Assembly: GCA_020026395.1 (NCBI GenBank) | Contig: JAHHQM010000003.1 | Coordinates: 129,499 to 193,498 of the forward strand | Direction of reading: 5' to 3' | From: Alistipes sp. | Lineage (GTDB): Bacteria; Bacteroidota; Bacteroidia; Bacteroidales; Rikenellaceae | Length of the DNA: 64,000 bases | In this document: piece by piece, positions 41,917-51,000 of the stretch | Position numbering within the stretch: the first letter of the stretch is position 1 | Layout of the letters: each line of letters opens with the position of its first letter | Translations under genes and position numbers: made by a program | The notes under the pieces: model-generated | What the model was told of the DNA's origin: nothing | Seen by the model: only the letters and a program-made list of their open reading frames with translations | The model's database searches: none

Positions 41917-44465
41917 CGGATGATTTTTTTGATGACTTTGACAATTTTCTTACGTTTCCAAACAATCACTCCACCCACCGGAATCATCAAAACAAGGAAT
42001 ACGATACCCAAGAATTTAATCCACGAGATCAGGACATTGTTTTCACGCAGCAGACCGCCGTGTGCCTCTTCGGTTGCGAAGTTCAGATTGGCCACCTCGG
42101 CAATCTTGCCCAGCATGGCAATCGGAATCGAACCGTCGGGAATATCCTGGTGACAGGCGATACAGGTGTTGCCGCGCGAAAGTGCATCGCGCTGTTCCCG
42201 TGTCAGCGGCATCGACGTCGGCCAGTGGGTGTCGATGGTCTGTCGCTGTTCGCCCTGCTCGGTCAGAAGCTGCATGAAGTCGTGGTGCAGGCCGCGGATC
42301 GCCTGGATCTGCGCACGGGTGTGACGGCTGATGTTCTCGCCCATCACATCGACCACGTCGGCATAACGTGCCTTCTCGGGATCGGCATCGTAACGGCCGT
42401 TGTCGATACCCAGACCCATCGCCGTGGTATTGCCGTGGCAGTCGGCACACTCGCGCGATTCACGCGATACGGTATGCGGCTGAAGCGGGGCAAGCTCCAT
42501 GGTGTGGTAGCCCTTCTCGGTCTTCGGGGCGCGGTTCCAGCACACCACCTGACCGTTGCGGTCGATGACCGTGCTTACAACCTGCAAAACACCCGTCAAT
42601 GGCGATACACGCCCCTCGCCGTTGATACCCAGCGGAGGATTCTCCCAGCGGATATGGCTGTAGTCGCCCGCAACCTCGGCGCCCTCCTGCATCACGTGCT
42701 GACCGCGATAGTCGGCCGTCGTGCCGTCCTCGAAGACCTTCTCGGCCGAGGCCAGCCAATCGATCGACTTCTGACGATAGTCGATCACGTTCTTATAGCC
42801 GTAATATTGCGGTGCCCACGTCGAGTGACAGGCATAGCATTCCAACGTCTCCATATGGCGAGCCACACCCACCATCGCAACCTGTGCCTTGGCGGGATTC
42901 TGCCACGTTTCGTCACGCGTCATATTCTTCAGAACGGGCACTTCGAAATCGTGTCCGCTCTCCGAATGGACGATCACCTTATCGCCCCGACGGACGACAT
43001 TACCCAGCGCATTACCGCGTGCCGACAGCAGGTAGCCGTCCTCGCGCGGATAGACCATACCGAATTTCTTGGTCACCTCCATCGGTTCGTCGGCCACGCC
43101 GCGTGCAAGCGTCATGTCGAGTTTACGGCCGAATTCGTCGCCGTAACCCAGCGGCAGTTCCCACGGATAGTGGGTCGGCGTACCGTGACAATCGGCGCAC
43201 TCGATCTCGATCGTGGCCAGGGTCGTCGCATTGAGGTTACCGTTGCCGTGCATGGCGTTGGTCGTATGGCAATCCTGACACAGGAGTCCCATCACCGTGC
43301 GGCCGTCCTTCTCGATGCGGTGGTGCGCGTCGTTGCGGATATATTTAAATACGTAACCCGCATTCTTTTGTTGGGGTTGTCCGTTCTCATCGAACGGGCC
43401 GCGGTTATCGGAGTGACCCAGTGCCATCAGACCCTGGTAAGCATGACCGATACGGCGTCCTGCGGCATGACAGGCGGCACAGGTCGAAACCTGCACACCC
43501 GAAATCGTATGTCCGTTGATCGTGATCGAAGATTTACGCGAACCCTGCATCGAGTGCACCATGAGGTGTCCCGGACGCGAGGTCGAAATCGACGGGTCAC
43601 CACCCTCGTAGTAACCCTCGTTCGAATAAACGCTGTGGCAGGCCGCACAACCCATACCACGGTAGTGACCGCGATCCTGCATACCCTTACTGCTCAAGTG
43701 ACAAGCGTTGCAGTTACGCAGGTAGGAGAATGCCGCCTGTTCGGGCAGGCTCTTCAGTTTGTCGTGTGCCGTTTGCGGAATCTGCTTCAACTCTTTGGGA
43801 TACTGACCGGGGAATTGGGCAGCCATCTCGCGCATGTAGGCCTTATAGGCATCCGATCCGAAACGGGGTTCCTGACCGTCGGGATCATTCTCGGCGTGAT
43901 CGGCATAGACATGATCGTAGGTCGAGGTCTGGTGACCGAAACTCCACGTGATGGCCTTCATCTTACCCGCATCGGTATTCATCAGCGAACGATGCACGTT
44001 ATAAGTATGGTCGGCGTGGCACTCGCCGCAGGTGTTCTCATTGACCTGCAAAGCACCCGGCACAGGCGTAAATGCCTTGAGTTTATGACCTTTGGGCACA
44101 CCGCGGTGCGCACGATCCTTATCGACCGTTTCGTTGGGGTTACCGCCGTGACATACGACACAACCGTTCGGATCGCCCATTTCGGCGCCCCGCTCCAGAA
44201 TCTGACGCATCATCTCCGACGAGAGCGGACGCGTGGGCTCGATGCCCTGGTGACACTTCAGGCAATACTGTCCCTCGGCAGGGAACTTTGCCTGTTCCAT
44301 TTGCGAAATGTCGGGATGCCCCTCGGGAAGGGCAGGCGGTGCATTCGACGAATTTCCGGCCGTCAATTGCCAGAAATCGAAATAATAGTTCCCCGTAAAG
44401 CCCGCAATACCCACTGCGGCCAATATCAGAAAACCATTGATTAAACGTCGCCAAGTGTGATTCAT
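41901..44465 (-). CDS. Membrane-anchored 11-haem cytochrome c
   Basis: 854 residues with eleven CxxCH motifs: CLKCH, CVVCH, CGECH, CNACH, CAACH twice, CQDCH, CADCH, CYACH, CADCH and CIACH. An N-terminal uncleaved-looking membrane segment (NGFLILAAVGIAGF) and a C-terminal one (IKFLGIVFLVLMIPVGGVIVW) with a basic tail bracket a large periplasmic body. Haems cluster in the N-terminal half and near the end, with a haem-poor, strand-rich stretch (about 440-560) between. I cannot match it to nitrite, tetrathionate or hydroxylamine enzymes, so the redox partner is unknown. It is probably an electron conduit or terminal reductase. I chose the ATG at 44465; the longer frame runs into the promoter at 44513-44544. 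Confidence 0.9.
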   Translation of the reverse strand: MNHTWRRLINGFLILAAVGIAGFTGNYYFDFWQLTAGNSSNAPPALPEGHPDISQMEQAKFPAEGQYCLKCHQGIEPTRPLSSEMMRQILERGAEMGDPNGCVVCHGGNPNETVDKDRAHRGVPKGHKLKAFTPVPGALQVNENTCGECHADHTYNVHRSLMNTDAGKMKAITWSFGHQTSTYDHVYADHAENDPDGQEPRFGSDAYKAYMREMAAQFPGQYPKELKQIPQTAHDKLKSLPEQAAFSYLRNCNACHLSSKGMQDRGHYRGMGCAACHSVYSNEGYYEGGDPSISTSRPGHLMVHSMQGSRKSSITINGHTISGVQVSTCAACHAAGRRIGHAYQGLMALGHSDNRGPFDENGQPQQKNAGYVFKYIRNDAHHRIEKDGRTVMGLLCQDCHTTNAMHGNGNLNATTLATIEIECADCHGTPTHYPWELPLGYGDEFGRKLDMTLARGVADEPMEVTKKFGMVYPREDGYLLSARGNALGNVVRRGDKVIVHSESGHDFEVPVLKNMTRDETWQNPAKAQVAMVGVARHMETLECYACHSTWAPQYYGYKNVIDYRQKSIDWLASAEKVFEDGTTADYRGQHVMQEGAEVAGDYSHIRWENPPLGINGEGRVSPLTGVLQVVSTVIDRNGQVVCWNRAPKTEKGYHTMELAPLQPHTVSRESRECADCHGNTTAMGLGIDNGRYDADPEKARYADVVDVMGENISRHTRAQIQAIRGLHHDFMQLLTEQGEQRQTIDTHWPTSMPLTREQRDALSRGNTCIACHQDIPDGSIPIAMLGKIAEVANLNFATEEAHGGLLRENNVLISWIKFLGIVFLVLMIPVGGVIVWKRKKIVKVIKKIIRCLKE

Positions 44466-44889
44466 AAAAATACCAATTAATAGTTTTAAGGTAAAATATT
44501 CCAATTATTACACAAATATGGCTACTTTTTGCCAATATTTCAAATTCTAAAAACACCCTCCGAAAAATTTTATTGTTCTATATTTCACAATAAGATTTTA
44601 TCATATTCGGTACTTATATAGAATAGGCTGGTTTTTCTTTTCGGAAAACTCCTTACGCTCAGGCAAATTTAGCACCGAAACCCCGACTTTCCCTATTTTG
44701 GTAAAAAGTTTTCCGATAAGTCCTATTTTAATTTGGAGTAAAAGTCCTACTTTTTGCACCTCATGCCGCGCAGAGGGTGTTTTTGCTCACTCGCGGCATG
44801 AAAAAACTTTGGATCGCCCCTCGGGAATGGTACAGTTCTTGAACGGAATGGGCGATGAAAAACCTGTTAAACTCTAAATTTCAAAAACT
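44466..44889. other. Intergenic region between the cytochrome gene and the amidase pseudogene
   Basis: Contains the cytochrome promoter (44513-44544), two copies of AAGTCCTA about 26 bases apart near 44718-44752, a 9-base inverted repeat CATGCCGCG/CGCGGCATG at 44762-44800 with a 21-base loop and no T run, and a sigma-54-like TGGTAC-N5-TTGAA at 44828-44843. No gene seen. Confidence 0.55.
44513..44544 (-). promoter_or_regulatory. Promoter of the cytochrome/ccsBA operon
   Basis: Minus strand: TTTG (44544-44541), 20 bases, CATATTTG (44520-44513), one mismatch in the -7 element. Confidence 0.68.
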
Positions 44890-45472
44890 CTGAAAACAAG
44901 CAAATTTTCACGCACGGCAGTCTTGGGTCTTGCGGCCGTTTGCGGAATCTTCACAATGGAGGACGCCTCGGCATGTACCGGTATTTCGTTCAAGGCGAAA
45001 GACGGAGGTAAAGTCGTGGGGCGCACCATGGAGTGGGGCGGCTTCTACATGGAATCGCATCTGATGGTCGTTCCGCGCGGATACACCCGTTGGGGACAGA
45101 CTCCGTCGGGCGAGAAAGGTCTGATGGGCGAGTTGTTCTACTTCCCGGGCGGTGCTACGAGGAGTACAACCCCGAGCTGAACGCCACGACCATCTACGAT
45201 GTGCAGTTCCTGGATTGGCATTGAACAACTTCGACATTCCGATCGGCACCGAGTTCGCCGATCCCGCCAAGTTCACCGACAACCTGCTTTCGGCTACGCA
45301 GTGAACGACGGTATGCGACTTGAAGGAGATGAAGTTCTACTACCGCTCCGAGTGGAATTCGATGATTCGCTGCATCAACCTGAACAGCATCGATTTTGGA
45401 AAGGTCAAGTATCAGACCGCCGAGCTCGATCGCGTCAAGGAGCAGCCCATCGAGTACCTCCAGTTCCGATAG
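44890..45472 (+). pseudogene. Decayed choloylglycine hydrolase / penicillin V acylase family gene
   Basis: Remnant of an exported Ntn-hydrolase for amide-bond substrates (bile salts, penicillin V or N-acyl amides). Readable pieces: a signal peptide ending EDASA, then the nucleophile cysteine context CTGISFKAKDGGKVVGRTMEW; EKGLMGELFYFPGG; in the next frame YEEYNPELNATTIYD; in the third frame NNFDIPIGTEFADP; and finally TTVCDLKEMKFYYRSEW with the ending IDFGKVKYQ. Lesions: the start codon reads CTG (44890), an in-frame gap after QTPSG, a one-base deletion near 45153, a large deletion near 45220, and TGA at 45302 where the family has Trp. About 580 bases remain of roughly 1,050. The family call is good; bile-salt versus other specificity cannot be recovered. 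Confidence 0.85.
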
Positions 45473-45490
45473 GTCTTACTCTAAAACACG

Positions 45491-45528
45491 AAACACACCG
45501 CCCCATTTCGGAGCGGTGTGTTTTTTTA
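45491..45528. terminator. Terminator between the amidase pseudogene and the S46 peptidase gene
   Basis: ACACACCGC pairs with GCGGTGTGT around an 11-base loop, with seven Ts on the plus strand; the minus side is weaker. Confidence 0.82.
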
Positions 45529-45541
45529 TGCGGTCGGATCG

Positions 45542-47701
45542 TTAGCGGAATTTCAGCTCGTGCAGCAGTTCTCCCGCCCCCGCATAGTTTTTGATGCACC
45601 ACATCACAAACCGAATATCGACACACACCGTGCGTGCCAGTTCGGGATGGAAGTAGAGATCGACGGCCATGGATTCGCGGTTGCCGTCGAAGGCAAGGCC
45701 GATCAGTCGACCGCGGGCATCGAGCACGGGACTGCCCGAATTGCCGCCCGTAATGTCGTTATTGGTCAGAAAATCGACCGTCATCTCCCCTCGGTCGCCC
45801 CATCTACCCCACTCTTTGCGGATGATTTTATTTCGAAGGAGCGTATCCAACTGATATTCGTGGCGGGCGGGATCGTATTTTTCGAGGTATCCGCTTACGG
45901 TCGAGCGATAATCGTACACCACGCCGTCACGCGGTGCAAGACCGCCCACGCGGCCGTAGGTCAGGCGCATCGTGGAGTTGGCATTGGGATATTGGGGAAT
46001 GCCCTGCGCTTGACGGAAAGCGTACAGCGCATGGGTATAGGCCTTTTCATAGGCGTGCAGGCTCTTGCCGACCTTGCGTTCGGCGCGGTTCACCGCACCC
46101 GTAAATCGGGGAATGCTCACCGAGCGAGCCAGCATGACCAGAGGATCCGCCTCAACCTCCGCGAGCGGATGTTCCTTACCGAGGTACTCCTTGAATCGGT
46201 CGGCATCGCTGCAAAACGACCCGTCGAACGCCTCCTCGGCCATCCGCGTGGCATCACCTCCGAAGCGGTCGAACATCCGTTGCATCTTCTCGCCCCACAT
46301 CTCGCGCGGCACGTTCCGCGTGAAAACATTCACCATATTGACGAACAATTCGCGGTCGGTCGGCGCGTCATAGCTTTTGGTCAGGTGTCCGAACGACACG
46401 AGCTCCCGAATCTCCTTCGACGAAGCCACGACCAGCGTATCTTTCTGACGGCGGAGTTTGGCAAGGTATGCCCCCAGGCGGTTGGCGGTAAGCAAAGCCT
46501 CACTCGGCCCCAGCCACGCCTCGCGCAGGTAGTTCAGATCGTGCTCGGCATCGCGACGGGCGGCGTAGCCTTGGCGCAGGTGTTCCAGCAGGTCGCGATT
46601 CTTCGGATCGTTCCCCTCGATCCACTGTCCGAGGGCGCGTTCTTCCTCACGGCGCAGGTCGGCGACCTTATAGCGTCCGAGGCACACGTTCTCCCACTTG
46701 GCCATATCGGCAAAGTTGCTCAACGAGAAAAACGCATCGGAATATTTCAGGCGGATCTCTTCGCTGCGCTGCATATTGCGGCGGATGATATCCATACGCT
46801 GATGGCGGTTCGTCACGACGATCGGATTTTTCAAGGTTTCGCGCTCCTCGATTTCATAGGAAGAGGCGTAGCGGTTCGTGCGTCCCGGAAAGCCGATGAC
46901 CATCGTAAAATCACCCTCTACGACTCCACGGGTCGAGATCCCGAGTACCTTTTCGGGATGCAGGGGCACATTCTCCGCGGAATAATCCGCCGGGCGACCC
47001 TTGCGGTCGGCATAGACGCGGTAGAGGGCAAAATCACCCTTATGTTGCGGCCAGCCCCAATTGTCGTATTCGCCACCGAATGCCCCGATGCGTTGGGGAG
47101 GAGCACCCACCAGGCGCACATCGCGATAGACCTCATAGAAATACATATAGAACTTCAATCCGCTCCACATCGAAACGCACGACACCTCAAGGTCGGTTTT
47201 CTCTGCATAGCGGCGTTCGAGTACGGAATACAGGCGACGCATCGACATCGGGCCCCAATGCCCCTCGCGTTTCATCTCTTCGCGCAGAGACTCGGCCTCC
47301 GAAGTCACATCCTCGACCCGTCTTAGGAACGAAACGGTTTTTCCCTTGATGGGGATCTCCTCTGCACGCGAGCGTGCCCAGAAACCCTCCTCCAAGTAGT
47401 TATGCGCCAGGGTCGATACGGCGCAGATATCGCCATAAGCCACATGGTGGTTTGTGATCATGAGGCCGTCGCGGGAGATCATACTGCCCGTACCCATTCC
47501 GCCGTCGATCGCCACCACGGCATCCGCCAGTGCCCCGCCCCGCGGGTTATAGATCTTCGAGAGCGGGAGTTTCAGTCCTGCCTGTCGCATCTGATGCTCG
47601 ACGACCGACAGTTGCTGGATCATCCACATGCCCTCATCGGCTCTCGCACTCTGAACGAAAACCAGTGTCACAAGGACAAACAAATATACGATTCGTTTCA
47701 T
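45542..47701 (-). CDS. S46-family dipeptidyl peptidase, DPP7 type
   Basis: Periplasmic serine exopeptidase releasing dipeptides. 719 residues with a signal peptide (RIVYLFVLVTLVFVQSARA), a chymotrypsin-like double barrel and an inserted helical domain. The triad is visible: His86 in ITNHHVAYG, Asp in GEYDNWGWP, and Ser655 in GGNSGSPV. Residue 673, which sets S1 specificity, is Gly (LAFDGN), as in DPP7 (hydrophobic P1), whereas DPP11 has Arg there for acidic P1. I chose the ATG at 47701 because it starts the signal peptide. A -7 element ends only 4 bases before this ATG, so the mRNA may be leaderless. Confidence 0.94.
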   Translation of the reverse strand: MKRIVYLFVLVTLVFVQSARADEGMWMIQQLSVVEHQMRQAGLKLPLSKIYNPRGGALADAVVAIDGGMGTGSMISRDGLMITNHHVAYGDICAVSTLAHNYLEEGFWARSRAEEIPIKGKTVSFLRRVEDVTSEAESLREEMKREGHWGPMSMRRLYSVLERRYAEKTDLEVSCVSMWSGLKFYMYFYEVYRDVRLVGAPPQRIGAFGGEYDNWGWPQHKGDFALYRVYADRKGRPADYSAENVPLHPEKVLGISTRGVVEGDFTMVIGFPGRTNRYASSYEIEERETLKNPIVVTNRHQRMDIIRRNMQRSEEIRLKYSDAFFSLSNFADMAKWENVCLGRYKVADLRREEERALGQWIEGNDPKNRDLLEHLRQGYAARRDAEHDLNYLREAWLGPSEALLTANRLGAYLAKLRRQKDTLVVASSKEIRELVSFGHLTKSYDAPTDRELFVNMVNVFTRNVPREMWGEKMQRMFDRFGGDATRMAEEAFDGSFCSDADRFKEYLGKEHPLAEVEADPLVMLARSVSIPRFTGAVNRAERKVGKSLHAYEKAYTHALYAFRQAQGIPQYPNANSTMRLTYGRVGGLAPRDGVVYDYRSTVSGYLEKYDPARHEYQLDTLLRNKIIRKEWGRWGDRGEMTVDFLTNNDITGGNSGSPVLDARGRLIGLAFDGNRESMAVDLYFHPELARTVCVDIRFVMWCIKNYAGAGELLHELKFR

Positions 47702-47705
47702 AGCA

Positions 47706-47713
47706 CAAAGATA
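47706..47713 (-). promoter_or_regulatory. -7 element directly before the DPP7 start
   Basis: Perfect TATCTTTG on the minus strand with only four bases to the ATG. No -33 TTG; the upstream space is filled by the terminator of the preceding gene. Confidence 0.5.
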
Positions 47714-47749
47714 TAAAATCGGGTGGAGAAGAAAAACCCCTCCACCCGA
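47714..47749 (-). terminator. Terminator of the fimbrillin-FISUMP operon
   Basis: Minus strand: CGGGTGGAG pairs with CTCCACCCG around an 11-base loop, followed by ATTTTAT. Confidence 0.75.
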
Positions 47750-47822
47750 AAAACGCGGTGCATCAATCTTTTTGCCCATAAAAAGGCACCCCATCGTCCC
47801 AAAACCTTTGATTCAGGCTCGA

Positions 47823-49484
47823 TTATTTTGCGTCCTTGATACAACGAACGGCAACACCGTTCTTGTAGTTGTTGTAAGCAACGTGCAGACGACCATCATC
47901 GGCATATTTTGCAAGCATCGAAGTCATCAGACCGAAGAACTGCATGTTCGTGCTGGTTGCGCCAACGTGCGTTCTGTAGTAAGTCGAGCTCATGTAGTAA
48001 GTCAGACCGGGAAGACCGTCCTTGGCAACCACCTTCTGGTAGATACCTACTGCCGTTTCCGACGACGACTTGAAACGAGTACCCGGGCGCGAAATGTTCC
48101 AACCTGCGGCATTAACAACCGAGTGGCGTGCACCCTTCCAATCCTCGTCATAGAACGGAGCGCTCATATTCATATACTCCTGCTCTGCCTCATTCTTCTG
48201 AACATAACCGAACAAGTCACCATACTCCTTGCTGGTCGGGATGTGCCAACCCTTCGGGCAGATACCCTGTGCACCCTCAAACGTACGGGCGTTCTCGTCG
48301 GTGATCGGCTGACCACCGTTCAATGCGATCTCATGGTCGTAGAGGTAACCTACCTTGGCAATGGCAGCAGCGTCGGTATCGGCGATGCAGACACCGTTCT
48401 CTACGTGGTAAGGATACCACATGTGTACGTCCTCGGCGGGATCCGAAGCGATCTTCATACCGGTGGGTACATAACGCAGGTTCTCGGTCATCCAAACGCG
48501 ACCGTCATCAAACTTCTTGATGCCGTATTTCTCACCGTGATAGATGAAGTGATCGGCAAACTCCTGGAAATCGCCTTCGGGCTGGGGCTGCGGTTCGGGA
48601 TCAACACCACCCTGCTCGGGCTCCAAAATACCGTTGTCTACCCAGTCCTGGATCTCACCCGACATCATGATCTCGATCTTATCGGACAATACGTCGATAT
48701 TTACCACATACTGACCGTTCTTGAGCTCAACCTGCTTGTAGGTCTGAACCATCTCCTTCTCCATCGTACCGTTGAATACGACCTTAACGGCCATCTGCAG
48801 TTTCACGTTCTGCGGAACAACGATGGCGGCATAGCTCCGGGCAGATACCTTCTTGGCAATCACGTCCTGAGCGGCAGCACCCTCTTTAACGGCGATCGAC
48901 TTCGTTGCGAAATCAACCGTGGCCGTGGGAATTGCACCCTTGAAAGCAATCGACTTGATCTCACCGTTGCTCTTGTTGTTTACGTTAACAACGAGCTTGG
49001 TCAGCATGTGCTTGAACGGAAGAACCACCTTCTGATCGGTCGGAAGAACACCGTCCTTGAAACCCATCATCAGGTCAGATGCCATATAATCCTGAGCAGC
49101 CGACTGATCAGCCTTCACCGTGAACTCGGTGGGAAGCGCAGCAGCGTAGGGATAGTAAGCCACGAGGTTCGATTTCAAACCGTTATCCTCATACCACAAC
49201 ATCTCCGACTCGGCCTTGAACTGCGCACCGTCAAATACGAGTTTGCCGTTCTGGAGGTATTCCGACTGGTCGCCGGCCATCTTGATGTTCAAACCGATGG
49301 CATCACCCTTTTCAAAGTCAATGTCCGTTGCACGGGTGTCAACAGTTTCATCCATCTGCATGATGACGGGATCGATTACGATGTTGCGACGACCGTCCAG
49401 GCCACCGTTCACCCGATCTTCGTCATTCGAACATGCGGTCGCAAACATTGCGGCGCATGCTGCCAAAATCCATAATTTTTTCAT
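47823..49484 (-). CDS. Fimbrillin-family lipoprotein with C-terminal FISUMP domain
   Basis: 553-residue surface lipoprotein. Lipobox FATAC (MKKLWILAACAAMFATAC). Residues ~30-305 form a fimbrillin/Mfa-like two-domain sheet structure (DTRATDIDFEKGDAIGLNI, NLVAYYPYAAALP, LPFKHMLTKLVVNV). After a Pro/Glu-rich linker (DPEPQPQPEGD) comes a FISUMP-type domain (WMTENLRYVP, GICPKGWHIPTSKEYGDL, GVAVRCIKD). The TRAT motif after the lipid anchor resembles the processing site of fimbrillins. It is the last gene of a four-gene operon with a TonB receptor, suggesting a ligand-binding or adhesive surface partner; function unknown. Confidence 0.85.
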   Translation of the reverse strand: MKKLWILAACAAMFATACSNDEDRVNGGLDGRRNIVIDPVIMQMDETVDTRATDIDFEKGDAIGLNIKMAGDQSEYLQNGKLVFDGAQFKAESEMLWYEDNGLKSNLVAYYPYAAALPTEFTVKADQSAAQDYMASDLMMGFKDGVLPTDQKVVLPFKHMLTKLVVNVNNKSNGEIKSIAFKGAIPTATVDFATKSIAVKEGAAAQDVIAKKVSARSYAAIVVPQNVKLQMAVKVVFNGTMEKEMVQTYKQVELKNGQYVVNIDVLSDKIEIMMSGEIQDWVDNGILEPEQGGVDPEPQPQPEGDFQEFADHFIYHGEKYGIKKFDDGRVWMTENLRYVPTGMKIASDPAEDVHMWYPYHVENGVCIADTDAAAIAKVGYLYDHEIALNGGQPITDENARTFEGAQGICPKGWHIPTSKEYGDLFGYVQKNEAEQEYMNMSAPFYDEDWKGARHSVVNAAGWNISRPGTRFKSSSETAVGIYQKVVAKDGLPGLTYYMSSTYYRTHVGATSTNMQFFGLMTSMLAKYADDGRLHVAYNNYKNGVAVRCIKDAK

Positions 49485-49500
49485 AGTTTTATAAAATTAG

Positions 49501-50997
49501 TTAAAAGTTGTATCCTACACTCAACACGGCACGGATGCGATTGGGCTGTGCCACATATCGCAGGTCAAAGCCGTGTTCGTATGCTGCCGAAAGATCGACA
49601 TAAAAATGATGAATGTTACGGCGCACACCGAGGCTCAGATTCAGGCGCGTTGCCGTAAGGTATTCGTTCATATAATTGTAATAATCGGTCAGCTGCACGG
49701 GGTATTCGTCGGTCTCAAGATCCGAATCGGCCTCAAATTCCGACTCCTCGAAATCGCCCTTACGCAGGTGCACCCCGCCGTTCAATTCCCATTTACCCAG
49801 ATGGAACAGGGCATCACCGCCGAACACAAATTCGTCCATCTGCTGCTCCTTCACGTAGGGGAAGTAGAGGGTCGATTGACGGTCGGTGCGTCGCCAGCCG
49901 AAGTCGGCACGCATATTCCAGCGGTCGGTCTTATGGAGTTCGTATTCAAGTTCCAAGTTCGATTCGCGCGACGAGAAAATCGGGATTTGACCGTAGTAGA
50001 TCGTCGTCGTAATGCCGTCGATGATCTCGCGCGTGAAAATATTCTCGTTGTTGTCAAGTTTTGTCCACGTATAGTTCAGACGCAGGGCGTGGTCGGGTTT
50101 GATCTGCCACGAAAGGTTCGCGCCGAAGTCGGTCGCCTCGTAGTCGTGCCAGAAGACGCCCTTTTCCCCCGTCTCACCCGTGCGGTGGGCAAGGCGCACC
50201 TCACCGAACAGGTTCTTATACTGCAGTTGGATGCCTGCACCGTGGCTCTGCTCGTCGATGGGGAATCCCGAGATACCCGAACCCGTCTCATCGAGGTGCG
50301 TTCCATTACCGTCCCAGCGTTCCAGCACGCCGAACGAAAGTCCCTTATCGAAGAACGCGTCGTACGACTCGGCCGACGTTCCGATCTCCTTGGCATAGAC
50401 CCGTTCGTTGTTCTTGCGGTAGATATAAGCGGCACCTGCACTCCACGCTCCCTTATGGAAGAGGAAGCCGGGCATCACCTCAAGATCGAGGCGCGTATTG
50501 CGGTGGCGAAGGTCCTTACGCTTGGCGAGGTTCGCAGCCTCGAAGTTGATGCGGGCACCCAGATCCCAATTCTCGGACATCACGGCCGAGACCGCACCCG
50601 AAAATGCGTAATTCTCGCGGATCTTACGGCCGGGCGTAAATTCGAAGATGTCGATCGGATAGTAACCCGGATGGACAAACATCGAACCGCACATCTCCTC
50701 TCCGTCGAAGTAGTCGTAACTGAAACTGCCCGCAAACGACAGACGGTTGAAGTGACGGATCGAAGCCGTGCGGGCGCCGATCGTCCAACTGTTTTTCGAC
50801 GACGAATAATCCATCAGGCCGCCGTTCTCCTTGATGAAATGGATGTCGGCATACGAATTCGAAACCGTATCGCGGCGGATACCCGCAGCGTTCAAACTCC
50901 GATTCCACGGGTTGTGTCGCTCCACATAGTCGAAACGATCCTGTGCAACGGCCGTCGAAGCGGTAAAAATCAGCAATAAAAGCAGAATACGTTTCAT
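49501..50997 (-). CDS. DUF6850-family outer-membrane beta-barrel protein
   Basis: 498 residues with a signal peptide (RILLLLLIFTASTAVAQ) and a continuous series of amphipathic strands, ending IRAVLSVGYNF with a terminal Phe as in BAM substrates. The opening DRFDYVERHNPWNRSLNAAGI and the body match the uncharacterised family DUF6850. It follows the DUF4876 gene by 3 bases and precedes the fimbrillin-like gene by 16 bases. Presumably a second barrel working with the TonB receptor of the operon; role unknown. Confidence 0.85.
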   Translation of the reverse strand: MKRILLLLLIFTASTAVAQDRFDYVERHNPWNRSLNAAGIRRDTVSNSYADIHFIKENGGLMDYSSSKNSWTIGARTASIRHFNRLSFAGSFSYDYFDGEEMCGSMFVHPGYYPIDIFEFTPGRKIRENYAFSGAVSAVMSENWDLGARINFEAANLAKRKDLRHRNTRLDLEVMPGFLFHKGAWSAGAAYIYRKNNERVYAKEIGTSAESYDAFFDKGLSFGVLERWDGNGTHLDETGSGISGFPIDEQSHGAGIQLQYKNLFGEVRLAHRTGETGEKGVFWHDYEATDFGANLSWQIKPDHALRLNYTWTKLDNNENIFTREIIDGITTTIYYGQIPIFSSRESNLELEYELHKTDRWNMRADFGWRRTDRQSTLYFPYVKEQQMDEFVFGGDALFHLGKWELNGGVHLRKGDFEESEFEADSDLETDEYPVQLTDYYNYMNEYLTATRLNLSLGVRRNIHHFYVDLSAAYEHGFDLRYVAQPNRIRAVLSVGYNF

Positions 50998-51000
50998 GGT

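Noticed and set aside
41661..44444. A 927-codon open frame on the plus strand
   Set aside because: Antisense to the cytochrome and ccsBA genes; His/Arg-rich composition from complementing CxxCH-rich codons, no recognisable domain.
45518..47326. A 602-codon open frame on the plus strand
   Set aside because: Antisense to the DPP7-type peptidase gene, which has an intact triad and signal peptide.
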